A stretch of 64,000 nt of DNA from Leptospira sanjuanensis (GCF_022267325.1 NZ_JAIZBG010000003.1:1-64000), one strand, 5' to 3'. Counted from the stretch's first letter, positions 27,907 to 35,939 are shown. The notes: generated by a model not told the origin, from the letters alone. Translations and numbers: made by a program.

Positions 27907-27930
27907 TTATTGATATTACGTTATCAATAA
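27907..27930. promoter_or_regulatory. Perfect palindrome upstream of the 150-residue gene
   Basis: TTATTGATA and TATCAATAA are exact inverted copies separated by TTACGT. The site lies about 77 bases upstream of the gene start and shares its half-site with 27332-27370. Confidence 0.6.
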
Positions 27931-27995
27931 TTATTCGTCCCCTCTCTTGCGCTGACCATTAGAATATCATAAAATACGATTTCAAGTCTTTTCCT

Positions 27996-29342
27996 CTATG
28001 CAACTTCCCTATCTTGTTTTAGTTCTGAATCAACAAACAAAACATAATAAGGCATTTCAATTAGCTCCTTGAAATAATGTTGAATATGAATTTTCAGATT
28101 TTCTGGAATATCTGTTTGAAATTCCAATATTCCTTTGTCCATTGTGTATTTCGCTTCTTTCAATATCTGAAAATCCAACTTCGAAACTCGTCGCTTTGTG
28201 ATTCCTAAAAAATCTTCATAACTACCCTTTCGATAGTTGATTTTTTCTTGGACCTCTTTTCGATTCTTAACAGTCTCGCCGCTTTTAGTTTCCGGGGTTT
28301 TATTTTCTGAGATTATAGGAGGCTTATTGTTTTCTCGAGATCCCGGAGCATCTAAAAAGCGTACTGTCATTTTCTCTTTTGTTTCTTCCAAAAAATATTT
28401 TGTAATTATCATTCGGATTGATTCTGGAACATTCCCATAAACCTGAACTTCATTGTTTTCTATTTTTGCTGTGACTGAATTCAAAATTTCTCTCGATGAA
28501 ATCGTCAGTTTTTCCGAAGCCCAATCGCTAAGTCCTCGCCATGTCGATTCTTGGTAGGTTTTTTCTTTCGAAGTTGCTTCCACAGTTGGATTTTCACTTC
28601 TGGTATTCATGAGAGTTTGGTAAGTCGTTAGGATCGTGTCTTTGTAACTATACGCACAAGCGATGTTCACCGAAATGGTTCCCCAAAAACGTAAGTCGGT
28701 TTTAAACTCCGGTGAACGCCGAATAAATATGAGCTTACGAATGACGTCCAAAACAAATTCCGGATCCTGATTTTCCTTAAACCAGAGCCTTGCTTTTTCT
28801 TTCTCCTTATTCAGTGTCGCCGTATATTCACCATACTCTTTCAAAATCAAAGTCTTTGCCATCTCTGAAAGTTTTTGAAAGTAATCGTTAAAAAGTGAAA
28901 GTCTCTCTTTTTTGTTAGATGGTTGGTTAGTACAAGTGTTAGAAGAACTAGACCCCGTACGATGGTACGGGGCAGCTCCGTACTCATTTTCCGAGCTGCC
29001 TAGTCCATTTGTCCTAGAAGAAGAGAGTTTATATTCGATTCTTTCTTTGATTACGGCGTCGTGAAAATTAGAATTTAAGATTCTGCTATGGCCGTGGAAA
29101 GTTCCAGCTTCAAGATGGCCCTCTCTTCGAAACTCTCTGATATATTTAGAAACTGAAGTTTCCGCTAAACCGCACATTTTACCAAGAGTTTTATTTTTAG
29201 CGTTGCATCCTGCCCGGCCTTCGGCACGAGCTTGTATATCTAAGTTCGTAATTACCGTTAGGAGTTTTTCTTTCTTCCCAGATAACCCTAATGACGCGAT
29301 GGTATAAGAGATCACAGTCGCTCGTTTGACGTCCTCGACCAT
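27996..29342 (-). CDS. Candidate plasmid replication initiator (Rep)
   Basis: ATG 29342 is the preferred start (448 residues); a GTG at 29387 would extend it but sits inside a palindrome. The N-terminal third is a winged helix-turn-helix (KNKTLGKMCGLAETSVSKYI, then REFRREGHLEAGTFHGHSR). A Ser/Asn-rich linker (SSSRTNGLGSSENEYGA) separates it from a helical domain. Two repeats of the TIS..EILNSV/ITK..EF type occur near the C-terminus. Its position beside parB and parA, with palindromes upstream and two hairpins inside the linker, matches a LE1-type leptospiral replicon. The Rep call is inference from the HTH and context. Confidence 0.6.
   Translation of the reverse strand: MVEDVKRATVISYTIASLGLSGKKEKLLTVITNLDIQARAEGRAGCNAKNKTLGKMCGLAETSVSKYIREFRREGHLEAGTFHGHSRILNSNFHDAVIKERIEYKLSSSRTNGLGSSENEYGAAPYHRTGSSSSNTCTNQPSNKKERLSLFNDYFQKLSEMAKTLILKEYGEYTATLNKEKEKARLWFKENQDPEFVLDVIRKLIFIRRSPEFKTDLRFWGTISVNIACAYSYKDTILTTYQTLMNTRSENPTVEATSKEKTYQESTWRGLSDWASEKLTISSREILNSVTAKIENNEVQVYGNVPESIRMIITKYFLEETKEKMTVRFLDAPGSRENNKPPIISENKTPETKSGETVKNRKEVQEKINYRKGSYEDFLGITKRRVSKLDFQILKEAKYTMDKGILEFQTDIPENLKIHIQHYFKELIEMPYYVLFVDSELKQDREVA
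28953..29000. repeat. Two abutting hairpins inside the rep linker
   Basis: CCCCGTAC (28953-28960) and GTACGGGG (28965-28972) form one stem with a four-base loop. GGCAGCTC (28971-28978) and GAGCTGCC (28993-29000) form a second. The two stems share two bases and lie in the low-complexity linker of the rep gene, like internal origins of some phage replication genes. Confidence 0.5.
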
Positions 29343-29356
29343 ATTTTTTTCCGTTC

Positions 29357-29391
29357 TACGGTGCCAGACATAGGTTGGGCGTGGCACCGTA
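29357..29391. promoter_or_regulatory. Palindrome upstream of rep
   Basis: TACGGTGCCA (29357-29366) and TGGCACCGTA (29382-29391) are exact inverted copies with a 15-base spacer. It lies immediately upstream of the preferred rep start and could be an autoregulatory operator or a 5'-leader hairpin limiting Rep synthesis. Confidence 0.55.
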
Positions 29392-29619
29392 AAGGTATTA
29401 CCCTACTCTATTTTGAAACGGGGAACTATGATAAGGGCTTAGAGCCTTTTGAGATAGGTCCGCGATTCGTGTTCAATTCGGCAAATGTGAGATAAGCCGC
29501 TCTTAGTTATGTCTCCTAAGATTGGTTTGGACTAGAATCGGGTACTAAATAAATGTCAAGGATTTTATGGGACATAATTTAAAAAAAGAGACATAATAGA
29601 AAGGATTTTTGGGCTCCGC

Positions 29620-29647
29620 CCTGCAAGGTATCTCACTTCCTTGCAGG
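29620..29647. repeat. Nine-base inverted repeat in the rep-parB interval
   Basis: CCTGCAAGG and CCTTGCAGG are exact inverted copies around a ten-base loop. There is no T-run directly after either arm, so a terminator is less likely than a replication or control hairpin. Confidence 0.5.
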
Positions 29648-29797
29648 TGGAATATTGTGAACACGAATCTGGATTTAGATTCAAAACAACTTTACCTATT
29701 TGAAAATCGAGTACAAGACTTTTTTTTAAGAAAATTTAAAATTTTCGATTTCTATGAAACTTCATTTTTAGGATGAGGGTGCGGTTGCTTTATCTAT

Positions 29798-29823
29798 CAA
29801 ATGGGAACGAGCATTCCCATTTG
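29798..29823. promoter_or_regulatory. parS-like palindrome after parB
   Basis: CAAATGGGAA and TTCCCATTTG flank CGAGCA. The site begins two bases beyond the parB stop. A second copy with the same ten-base arms lies upstream of parA at 31292-31317. Confidence 0.75.
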
Positions 29824-29825
29824 TG

Positions 29826-30479
29826 TTAGTTGAGTATGGATAAGTCATTTTGGTATCCAGCAATTATATTCTCGTATTTCTTTTTTTCTTTTTCCATTTC
29901 GTTTTCAATGAATTTTCTAATATAATCTGCTACCGGCTTCTTAATGCCTTTTTTGACTTTGCCGTTTTTAATGAAAAGTTTATACAGTTTCTTTGCTTTA
30001 GTTGAATCATACTCTAGGGGGTTGATTTCTCTTTCGAGTTTCCTTTCGAACTCGGGTTCGGGCAGGCCGGCAGTTGCGATTCTAATGTCATTTATTGCAT
30101 CTTGGATTGTTTTAGATTCCTTTCTAATGAAATGTTGGCCATTGTAAATTCTCAAGTAATTGCTAGCCGCTCTTCTATCAAATCCCAAATAAGATTTATT
30201 CTTCTCTATATGATCTATGAAATGGCCATGTCCTACGGTGTCCTTGACTTTGGAGAGGTATGCGCCGAATTCGATTGAGGCATTTATTGTTCTTCGGTGT
30301 GCGTTTAGTAAGGACTCGTAGTGTTCTTTAAGTTCTTTTAGTTGCGGGTCAATAGAAGTGACTGAGCTAATCGTATCCAGCTCAGTATTGTCCGAAGCTT
30401 GAGCTTTTACCTTTGAGTTCTTGTTTTTCAGCTTTTCTTTAAGCCGATCATTTCTGTTGGGAATATTATTTTGTGCCAT
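29826..30479 (-). CDS. parB: ParB-like partition protein (DUF3102-like)
   Basis: ATG 30479 is preferred because GAGG lies six bases upstream; it overlaps the parA stop by 14 bases and gives 217 residues. The central part reads ASIEFGAYLSKVKDTVGHGH and GFDRRAASNYLRIY, like DUF3102 proteins found in plasmid partition loci. The N-terminus is basic and disordered, and the C-terminus is a long charged helix (ENEMEKEKKKYENIIAGY) suited to dimerisation. It would bind the two flanking palindromes and stimulate ParA. Typical ParB motifs (GERR) are absent, so the role is from context. Confidence 0.65.
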   Translation of the reverse strand: MAQNNIPNRNDRLKEKLKNKNSKVKAQASDNTELDTISSVTSIDPQLKELKEHYESLLNAHRRTINASIEFGAYLSKVKDTVGHGHFIDHIEKNKSYLGFDRRAASNYLRIYNGQHFIRKESKTIQDAINDIRIATAGLPEPEFERKLEREINPLEYDSTKAKKLYKLFIKNGKVKKGIKKPVADYIRKFIENEMEKEKKKYENIIAGYQNDLSILN

Positions 30480-31215
30480 TTGAAACCTCATGCGCCAAAA
30501 CTAAAAATCGCTCGAATGCGGAATGTTTTTTGGGATTTAAAAATTCTCCTAAGTTCGAAGCAGAATGAACGATATCGTCATTATAGTTTGCAAACTTACT
30601 AACAGAAAGACCGTTATGCTCGCAAACTTCAATCAGGTCTTCAATTCTCCTTTTAGATACTCTCGAAGGCACGACTGTAAATTTGATTTTTTTGGATGAG
30701 CTTGATTCGACTTCCTTAAAAACTTTATACATTGCATCGGTTCCTTCTTGTCCCCAATCTCCATATTCCATTGGAGAAATAATATGGTCTGCGCTGTGAA
30801 TGGCAGCGAGAAGAACAACATTTACAACGTTGTGTAGATCAAGTAAAATGAAGTCGTAATCGAGTTTGCGTAACAGATTTTCGAATCTATATTTAAGCCT
30901 AGGGTCATCATAAAATTCTAAATCAACCTTTTTGAGGCGTTCGATGGTTGGAATAAAATCAAAATTCTCGCCTGTTTTAAATATGTATTTTGAATAGTCA
31001 TCCGCCTCAAAAAGCATGTTAAATGAGTTTTTAAAAGTTGTCTCTTGCTCGTTTACTCCGAAGCGGGAAAGTGTGAACTTGCTCAAGCTTCGATTAAAAT
31101 CGAAGTCAATAAGTAGCACCTTGTAGCCTAAATAAGACAAAGTTTGACCGAGAAATATGGTGTTAGTGGTTTTTCCGACTCCACCCTTCCCGGAACAAAT
31201 GGGAATTATTTTCAT
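30466..31215 (-). CDS. parA: ParA partition ATPase
   Basis: A 249-residue Walker-type ATPase with the deviant P-loop SGKGGVGKTT at residues 8-17, LLIDFDFNRS for the switch/Walker A' region and FILLDLH for Walker B. It belongs to the MinD/ParA family and lacks the long N-terminal HTH of type Ia ParA proteins, so it is type Ib-like. ParA pulls plasmid copies apart using ATP, together with ParB on parS. Its start is preceded by a small palindrome (31224-31238) that could be its operator. Confidence 0.92.
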   Translation of the reverse strand: MKIIPICSGKGGVGKTTNTIFLGQTLSYLGYKVLLIDFDFNRSLSKFTLSRFGVNEQETTFKNSFNMLFEADDYSKYIFKTGENFDFIPTIERLKKVDLEFYDDPRLKYRFENLLRKLDYDFILLDLHNVVNVVLLAAIHSADHIISPMEYGDWGQEGTDAMYKVFKEVESSSSKKIKFTVVPSRVSKRRIEDLIEVCEHNGLSVSKFANYNDDIVHSASNLGEFLNPKKHSAFERFLVLAHEVSNGTK

Positions 31216-31223
31216 GATTTTAA

Positions 31224-31238
31224 AAGATTAGAAATCTT
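31224..31238. promoter_or_regulatory. Short palindrome just upstream of parA
   Basis: AAGATT-AGA-AATCTT lies nine bases before the parA start. It is short enough to be chance in AT-rich DNA but is well placed for parAB autoregulation. Confidence 0.4.
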
Positions 31239-31291
31239 AGAATTTTTGCGAAAGCGTAAAAAATTATGTCAGGTATATTTTTTGAAATTTT

Positions 31292-31317
31292 CAAATGGGA
31301 ATGAGCGTTCCCATTTG
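31292..31317. promoter_or_regulatory. parS-like palindrome upstream of parA
   Basis: CAAATGGGAA and TTCCCATTTG flank TGAGCG; a further T...A pair extends it to 28 bases. Together with 29798-29823 it brackets the parAB operon, as expected for partition centromeres. Confidence 0.75.
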
Positions 31318-31535
31318 AAGATTCTTTAACAATATATTTCAAATCCTCTGTTTTTTTGAGGAACTTATATTAACCAAGATGGTGTTTCTGTCTGTTTTCC
31401 TATGGAAATTGCTGGAAAATAAGAAAATCATTTTGTTTAGCTTCCAAATTATATCCTGAACTATCTGTCTCTTTCAGCTTTCTTGACCCTGCTAAAAGAA
31501 ATAATTTATTCGGTCGTAGTAGAGTAGGGGATCTT

Positions 31536-31790
31536 ATGAAATCAAGAGTAGAGTGCGATCAGGCGGTGTTTGCAATGATCGATAAAATTTTCGAGGAGGC
31601 GAAAAGAGGGGAGTTGGACTTGGAGGCGGTTGCGAAACAAGTTTCGAGAGATATTACGGATTATTTTTATTCGAATTTTGAGCCGCAAATTCAATTGCAG
31701 TCCGAAGCCAATTTATCCGATCTGAGGAAGGGTTTGAGTCCAAGAACTGAGTTAGAACATCCTTTAGATTCTCGGCTTCGAGCATCTTAA
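31536..31790 (+). CDS. Small hypothetical protein, 84 aa
   Basis: A good ribosome site (AGGGGATCTT) precedes the ATG. The first 45 residues are a helical, coding-like stretch (VFAMIDKIFEEAKRGELDLE). The last 45 residues overlap the convergent repressor gene by 137 bases. It could be a real gene with a long antisense overlap or a shorter gene whose end has drifted. Its function is unknown. Confidence 0.45.
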   Translation: MKSRVECDQAVFAMIDKIFEEAKRGELDLEAVAKQVSRDITDYFYSNFEPQIQLQSEANLSDLRKGLSPRTELEHPLDSRLRAS

Positions 31791-32088
31791 TGAAGTTCGT
31801 GTCTCTTTTCATTTCTATTATATTTTTACCTGCCTTAATGAATGGTTCTCCTTCGTTGTAGTTCACCCATCTGTCGTTGAAGCCTTCTTTTTTTAGAATC
31901 TCGACTCGAACTACAGGCATAAGAGTTTTGCCGTATTTGTATGAATGGTAAGTGGGCTTACTAATTTTGCCTAGAAGGATAGTCATTGCATCTTCATCGA
32001 ATCCAAGAACCTCCTCAATAAACAAATATCGATTTTTTGAATCAGAGTAATCTACATTAGGGTCGAGTTTTAAATTCATGCGGTCCAT
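31654..32088 (-). CDS. Second CI-like regulator, 144 aa
   Basis: The N-terminal HTH-like region (DAMTILLGKISKPTYHSYKY) is followed by EGFNDRWVNYNEGEPF, which matches the conserved bridge GINPxWLLTGEGP of CI/XRE phage repressors. The C-terminus is helical. It faces the rightward early genes across a 377-base interval that contains an eight-base palindrome (32161-32183). It probably represses its own promoter or the early genes and may act with the repressor at 13450. Confidence 0.6.
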   Translation of the reverse strand: MDRMNLKLDPNVDYSDSKNRYLFIEEVLGFDEDAMTILLGKISKPTYHSYKYGKTLMPVVRVEILKKEGFNDRWVNYNEGEPFIKAGKNIIEMKRDTNFIKMLEAENLKDVLTQFLDSNPSSDRINWLRTAIEFAAQNSNKNNP

Positions 32089-32465
32089 TAAGATTTATAG
32101 ATAATACAAAATAAAGTCTATACAAATTATATATTATATAAAATACGGTAAATATAGTTTTTTCCTGTGTCAATTACAGGAAAGTTCGGGAAATCAAGAA
32201 ATATTCCCAAATAGGATATTGATCGTGAATATTTTTCATAAAACGACTCCGGTGCAACCAAATGTGAGTCAGGCTTTTGTTGTGGGTATGAATTCAAAAT
32301 TCGTACGAATGACATTTTCGAAACTCCATTTCTTGCGATACTACAGCGAAAAGCCACTCGCGCAACATATAAAAAATCTAATATACGAAAACTTCTCAAT
32401 TAACAATTCAAGGTTATTCAAACTAATTCCAGATATTTTTCGTTATATCCCGAGGGGTGTATAAG
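32089..32465. other. Regulatory interval between the second repressor and early genes
   Basis: This is the divergent control region for the repressor and the rightward early genes. The palindrome at 32161-32183 is the only clear signal. Frames at 32219-32464 (plus) and 32127-32399 (minus) have atypical composition and poor starts, and I do not call them. Confidence 0.5.
32161..32183. promoter_or_regulatory. Operator candidate of the second repressor
   Basis: TTTCCTGT (32161-32168) and ACAGGAAA (32176-32183) are exact inverted copies with a seven-base spacer. A TTGACA on the minus strand lies inside the site, so a bound repressor would cover a possible -35 box. Confidence 0.6.
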
Positions 32466-32666
32466 ATGGACCCCTTGGAAATTTATAGAATTCAGCCCGC
32501 CGGAGAAAGACCGGACGGAGAACCCTTGTTTGAAGTGTACAATCGGTTCACGAACGAGGTCGTTTACTCCCGTTTCTCCCGTCCGATTTGCGCAGGGTGG
32601 GTTATCGACCAACACCTTCGATATATCGGTCACGTAAAATTCCGTGAACTTTCAAAAACTGCGTAA
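32466..32666 (+). CDS. Small hypothetical early protein, 66 aa
   Basis: ATG 32466 with a GAGGGG site upstream. The protein is compact and beta-rich (EIYRIQPAGERPDGEPLFEV, then AGWVIDQHLRYIG). It heads the rightward early gene series after the repressor interval. Its function is unknown. Confidence 0.6.
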   Translation: MDPLEIYRIQPAGERPDGEPLFEVYNRFTNEVVYSRFSRPICAGWVIDQHLRYIGHVKFRELSKTA

Positions 32667-32692
32667 ATTGGAAAAAGGAACCTTAGAGAAAA

Positions 32693-32827
32693 ATGAACAT
32701 TTTTTATTACTCAGCACTAATTTTCGGAATTGTGGGCTTTCTGATAATCAAATTCAGGCCATATTTCCGTAAGCAGTCGAAAGCGGAAATTTTAAAAGAC
32801 ATAAACCAAGCGTATTTAGAGAAGTAA
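32693..32827 (+). CDS. Short single-helix membrane protein, 44 aa
   Basis: ATG 32693 follows AAGGAACC. The product has one hydrophobic helix (YYSALIFGIVGFLIIKF) and a basic cytoplasmic tail ending INQAYLEK. Its size and place among early genes suggest a small host-interaction or superinfection protein, but this is speculation. Confidence 0.55.
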   Translation: MNIFYYSALIFGIVGFLIIKFRPYFRKQSKAEILKDINQAYLEK

Positions 32828-32846
32828 AACGAAGGAATAAACTCAG

Positions 32847-33185
32847 TTGGATAATTCGCAGGCAACATTAGAACGAAATACGGAAAAAATCAAAAAGAAG
32901 GAGGAACGGAACGAAATAGAGAAAATTCTAAACAAGTACGGCTGGCAGGAAGAACACTACTACCGGTTTGTATCAAAGAAAGTCCCACGGATAAGGATCG
33001 AAATTTGGGAAAATCACCTAGAGTTTTTAGATCAAGATGAAAAATTATTTTTTACAGACTCGGTGGTTGAGATTGAATCAATTCTGAAATTCATAAACTA
33101 CATGGCTGATGAATACGGGATCAGTGGCAATGAAATTCGGAAGGATACTTACGAGTTCATGGCCCGCAGGATGTTTCGGGACTAA
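32847..33185 (+). CDS. Hypothetical early protein, 112 aa
   Basis: A TTG start follows GAAGGAA. The N-terminus is a charged helix (KIKKKEERNEIEKILNKYGW) and the rest a small alpha/beta domain (RIRIEIWENHLEFLDQDEK). It ends six bases before the replication gene. No family is recognised. Confidence 0.55.
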   Translation: MDNSQATLERNTEKIKKKEERNEIEKILNKYGWQEEHYYRFVSKKVPRIRIEIWENHLEFLDQDEKLFFTDSVVEIESILKFINYMADEYGISGNEIRKDTYEFMARRMFRD

Positions 33186-33190
33186 GAGCC

Positions 33191-34384
33191 ATGAAAACAA
33201 TAGAGCGGGTTCCACATGTTTCTAATTACACAGTTGTAAGTAACGCCTTTGTCCGTGATGAAAGATTGAGCGGTAACGCTAAAGGTCATTTTCTCACTAT
33301 CCTTAGTTTTCCCGATGACTTCAAAGTAAGAGTTGCGTATCTTAGAAAAATATGCTCGGACGGAAAAGGTGCAATCTATTCAGCACTCAGAGAGCTTGAG
33401 TATTATGGATATGCCGAGTACGTTATGGAAAGGGATCCAAAAACGGGACAGCTCTCTCCTTATTGGCGTTTCTCAGAGCATTCAAAGAAACCGGATGTCG
33501 TCGGTAAACGCGAATCAAGAAAAAAAGTAAAAGAGAATCAAAGTCAACCTGCACTTTTTGAAGAAGCCGCTTTAGCTTCTGAGGATTTTTCGCCGCTTAC
33601 TGAAAACCCGGAAACGGTGATCCCGCAATCCGTTTCTCCGCCACTACTAAATACTAATAAAGAAATACTAAAGAACGAAGTATTGAAAAACCAAATACAA
33701 ACTTCTAGAGAGAGTATAGTGGAATCGCCGCCAAAAATTGAAAAAGCAAATCAGGTTGAGAAAAAGGTCGAACCATACCCGAAAGAATGGATGGAGTCCT
33801 TTCAGAGAATCTATCACGATTCACATGGCGGCATATTAGGAAGCTCGACTATAGAAGAGAATAGTTTAAAGACACTTTTTAAGATGACCAATGGATCTTG
33901 GGAAGCTGTGAGCGAGAAGATCGCAATTTTAATCGAATACAGAAAAGGTTACGAAATATTTTGGAGAAAGCAGTGTGTAAGCCCTGAGACAATTCTAAAG
34001 TTTTGGTCCCGCCTGATTCGAGTGGAAGAAGTGAAATATGAGAATCAAAAAGAGTATCCCAAATACAAAAAGAAAGAAGCGAATTTTACGAAGCCAAAAA
34101 AGACAAACGAGTTCCACACAAATAAAAACAAAGAAGCAAAAATTCAGGTAGTTGCAAAGTCGGCACACGAATCATTTCTTTTGTGGGCAAAAGATTTACT
34201 GCCACCTGCGTCCTTTGCTTTTTACGAAAACAATAGAGATCCTTCCTCCTACGAAAATTCAAAACGAATGGTTTATAATAAGTATTTTGCAGAGGTAGCT
34301 CCGATAGAGTATAGAACCGCGCCTGGAGTCAATGCTTGCGACTTAAAAGTAAACTCGTTTCAACCAGAGGTTAAAACAGCATGA
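33191..34384 (+). CDS. Phage replication protein with N-terminal winged helix
   Basis: Residues about 10-95 form a replication-type winged HTH: SNAFVRDERLSGNAKGHFLT, then KGAIYSALRELEYYGYAEYV, close in plan to DnaD/replisome-organiser and HTH_36 N-termini. A long charged linker follows, and a C-terminal domain (TMNGSWEAVSEKIAILIEYR-like region at about 235-260) may contact helicase or DNA. With the Rep at 27996 this would be a second replication protein, probably for lytic replication. Its stop overlaps the next start. Confidence 0.65.
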   Translation: MKTIERVPHVSNYTVVSNAFVRDERLSGNAKGHFLTILSFPDDFKVRVAYLRKICSDGKGAIYSALRELEYYGYAEYVMERDPKTGQLSPYWRFSEHSKKPDVVGKRESRKKVKENQSQPALFEEAALASEDFSPLTENPETVIPQSVSPPLLNTNKEILKNEVLKNQIQTSRESIVESPPKIEKANQVEKKVEPYPKEWMESFQRIYHDSHGGILGSSTIEENSLKTLFKMTNGSWEAVSEKIAILIEYRKGYEIFWRKQCVSPETILKFWSRLIRVEEVKYENQKEYPKYKKKEANFTKPKKTNEFHTNKNKEAKIQVVAKSAHESFLLWAKDLLPPASFAFYENNRDPSSYENSKRMVYNKYFAEVAPIEYRTAPGVNACDLKVNSFQPEVKTA

Positions 34385-34620
34385 AAGAGATGATTTCAAA
34401 AGAAGAGATCGAAGATTTAAGAAATAGAGTAGGGGAGCTACGAAAGTCGCTTACTCGATCTGTTCATGAAAAGTGTTATTCAAAAAGTCCGAAACCATTG
34501 GAGGGAAACTTCTTTATCCAAGATAGAGACGGGACTCTCTTAGAGATAAGTCACAGAGACGCTTTGAAGATCATGGACGAACGTCGAAGAAGAAAAGTTC
34601 ACTACGGCGACGCGGCTTAA
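34381..34620 (+). CDS. Hypothetical protein, 79 aa
   Basis: It is coupled to the replication gene by ATGA (34381-34384). It has a charged coiled-coil N-terminus (KEEIEDLRNRVGELRKSL) and a small C-terminal fold. It probably assists replication, by position only. Confidence 0.55.
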   Translation: MKEMISKEEIEDLRNRVGELRKSLTRSVHEKCYSKSPKPLEGNFFIQDRDGTLLEISHRDALKIMDERRRRKVHYGDAA

Positions 34621-34640
34621 TTCAATTTGAAGGAATTTGT

Positions 34641-34907
34641 ATGTTGGAAACAGATAGAGTTGAATTTCATATCTATAAACATTTAAAGCCAGCACAAGGC
34701 CAAAAGAGTCTTTGGGGTGCGACCGGACAGTGTTTTAATGGAAAAGACGGTGATAAGGTTGCGATAAGCGAAGCCGAAAAGCTACAAGCGTTTGCACCGG
34801 AAGGAGTGGAATATTCTGTGCAAAAATATGTGTATAGTAATTCGAGAAAAAACAGACCTTCCAAAACAAAAATTTGGAGGAACGGGGTTTTACTCGCGGC
34901 CGCTTAG
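34641..34907 (+). CDS. Hypothetical protein, 88 aa
   Basis: A compact basic protein (EVEFHIYKHLKP-like start, then KTKIWRNGVLLAAA). The RBS is GAAGGAAT. It is the last small gene before the methyltransferases. No family is recognised. Confidence 0.5.
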   Translation: MLETDRVEFHIYKHLKPAQGQKSLWGATGQCFNGKDGDKVAISEAEKLQAFAPEGVEYSVQKYVYSNSRKNRPSKTKIWRNGVLLAAA

Positions 34908-34997
34908 TTGATCTTACCTGGATGAACATCGGGCACGGTATTCATCCAGCATTTTCCCAAAAACCGATTTCTATAATTGCGAAGTATCTTCGTATTC

Positions 34998-35939
34998 GTG
35001 AATCAAATTCTAATCGGTTGCGCTTTCGAAAAACTTCAGGAACTTCCAGATAAACATTTTCATACGGTTGTTTGCTCGCCTCCTTATTTTAATCTACGCG
35101 ATTATTCGAACGTAAAACAGATCGGACACGAGAAGACGTATCAGGAATACATAAGAAAGTTAGTTCTCACTTTTAAAGAAGTCCACAGGGTTCTAAGAGA
35201 CGACGGAACGCTCTGGATCGTAATAGGCGACACATACAATAACCAATCCAAAAAAGACAAACTAACAGGAGAGCTAAAACGTAAAGACCTTATAGGAATT
35301 CCTTGGAGGCTTGCATTTGCTTTGCAAGAAGACGGATGGTATCTCAGGCAAGACATTATCTGGAATAAGCCGAATCCAACACCTCAATCCGTAAGAGACC
35401 GCTGCACAACTTCTCACGAATACATTTTTCTTCTTTCAAAGAATCCCATTTACTACTTTGACGCGGAAGCGATTTCAGAGCCGACCCTTTCTCTTATCCC
35501 CGGACACAAGAGTTTCCGGCCTCGCGCGGTAGAGATTTTTAATAACGGTCGAACTGAATTTTATGGAAAGAGGGGGAAGACCGCTCGGACAATAAAAGAA
35601 AGAAAAAACAAACGGTCGGTTTGGACAGTAACGACAAAACCCTCGAAAACTTCTCATACCGCGACATTTCCGAAGGATCTTATTGAGGACTGTATCAAAG
35701 CAGGAACGAGTAAATATGGGGTTTGTTCTGAGTGCGGGAGCTCTTTTTTATCGAAAGACCAAAGTTCTTGTGAACATAAGAAAGGTCCAGTTCCAGCAAG
35801 AGTCCTTGATCCGTTTTTTGGATCCGGGACTACCGGAGAAGTGGCTTTAAAATTAGGACGCGAATACACAGGGATAGAGCTAAACGAAACATACGCAAAA
35901 GAAGCGACCGAGAGGCTTAGCGAGAAGCTTTTCTATTAG
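34998..35939 (+). CDS. DNA methyltransferase (beta class, SPPY type, probably N4-cytosine)
   Basis: A GTG start at 34998 is preferred; TTG 34977 is possible. The catalytic motif CSPPYFNLRDY is at about residues 26-36, and the SAM-binding FFGSGTTG near residue 273, so motif IV precedes motif I as in beta-class enzymes. SPPY is typical of N4-cytosine methyltransferases such as M.PvuII. A CSEC...C insertion just before motif I may bind zinc. There is no partner restriction enzyme, so it is probably an anti-restriction or regulatory orphan methylase of the phage. Confidence 0.85.
   Translation: MNQILIGCAFEKLQELPDKHFHTVVCSPPYFNLRDYSNVKQIGHEKTYQEYIRKLVLTFKEVHRVLRDDGTLWIVIGDTYNNQSKKDKLTGELKRKDLIGIPWRLAFALQEDGWYLRQDIIWNKPNPTPQSVRDRCTTSHEYIFLLSKNPIYYFDAEAISEPTLSLIPGHKSFRPRAVEIFNNGRTEFYGKRGKTARTIKERKNKRSVWTVTTKPSKTSHTATFPKDLIEDCIKAGTSKYGVCSECGSSFLSKDQSSCEHKKGPVPARVLDPFFGSGTTGEVALKLGREYTGIELNETYAKEATERLSEKLFY

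Larger units (their letters stand above)
29388..29825. other. Candidate origin/control interval between rep and parB
   Basis: No gene is convincing in these bases. They contain three copies of a GACATAAY motif: 29506-29515 in inverted form, 29569-29578 and 29588-29597. A nine-base perfect inverted repeat follows (CCTGCAAGG 29620-29628 with CCTTGCAGG 29639-29647), and a parS-like palindrome at 29798-29823. AT-rich stretches occur at 29575-29600 and 29710-29745. The combination resembles an origin or copy-control region, but iterons are too few to be sure. Confidence 0.45.

Noticed and set aside
32127..32399. Minus-strand frame of 90 codons in the same interval
   Set aside because: Poor start and it covers the palindrome at 32161-32183; no family resemblance.
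32219..32464. Plus-strand frame of 81 codons before the early genes
   Set aside because: TTG start without a ribosome site, unusual composition, and competing minus-strand frame; the interval is better read as control DNA.
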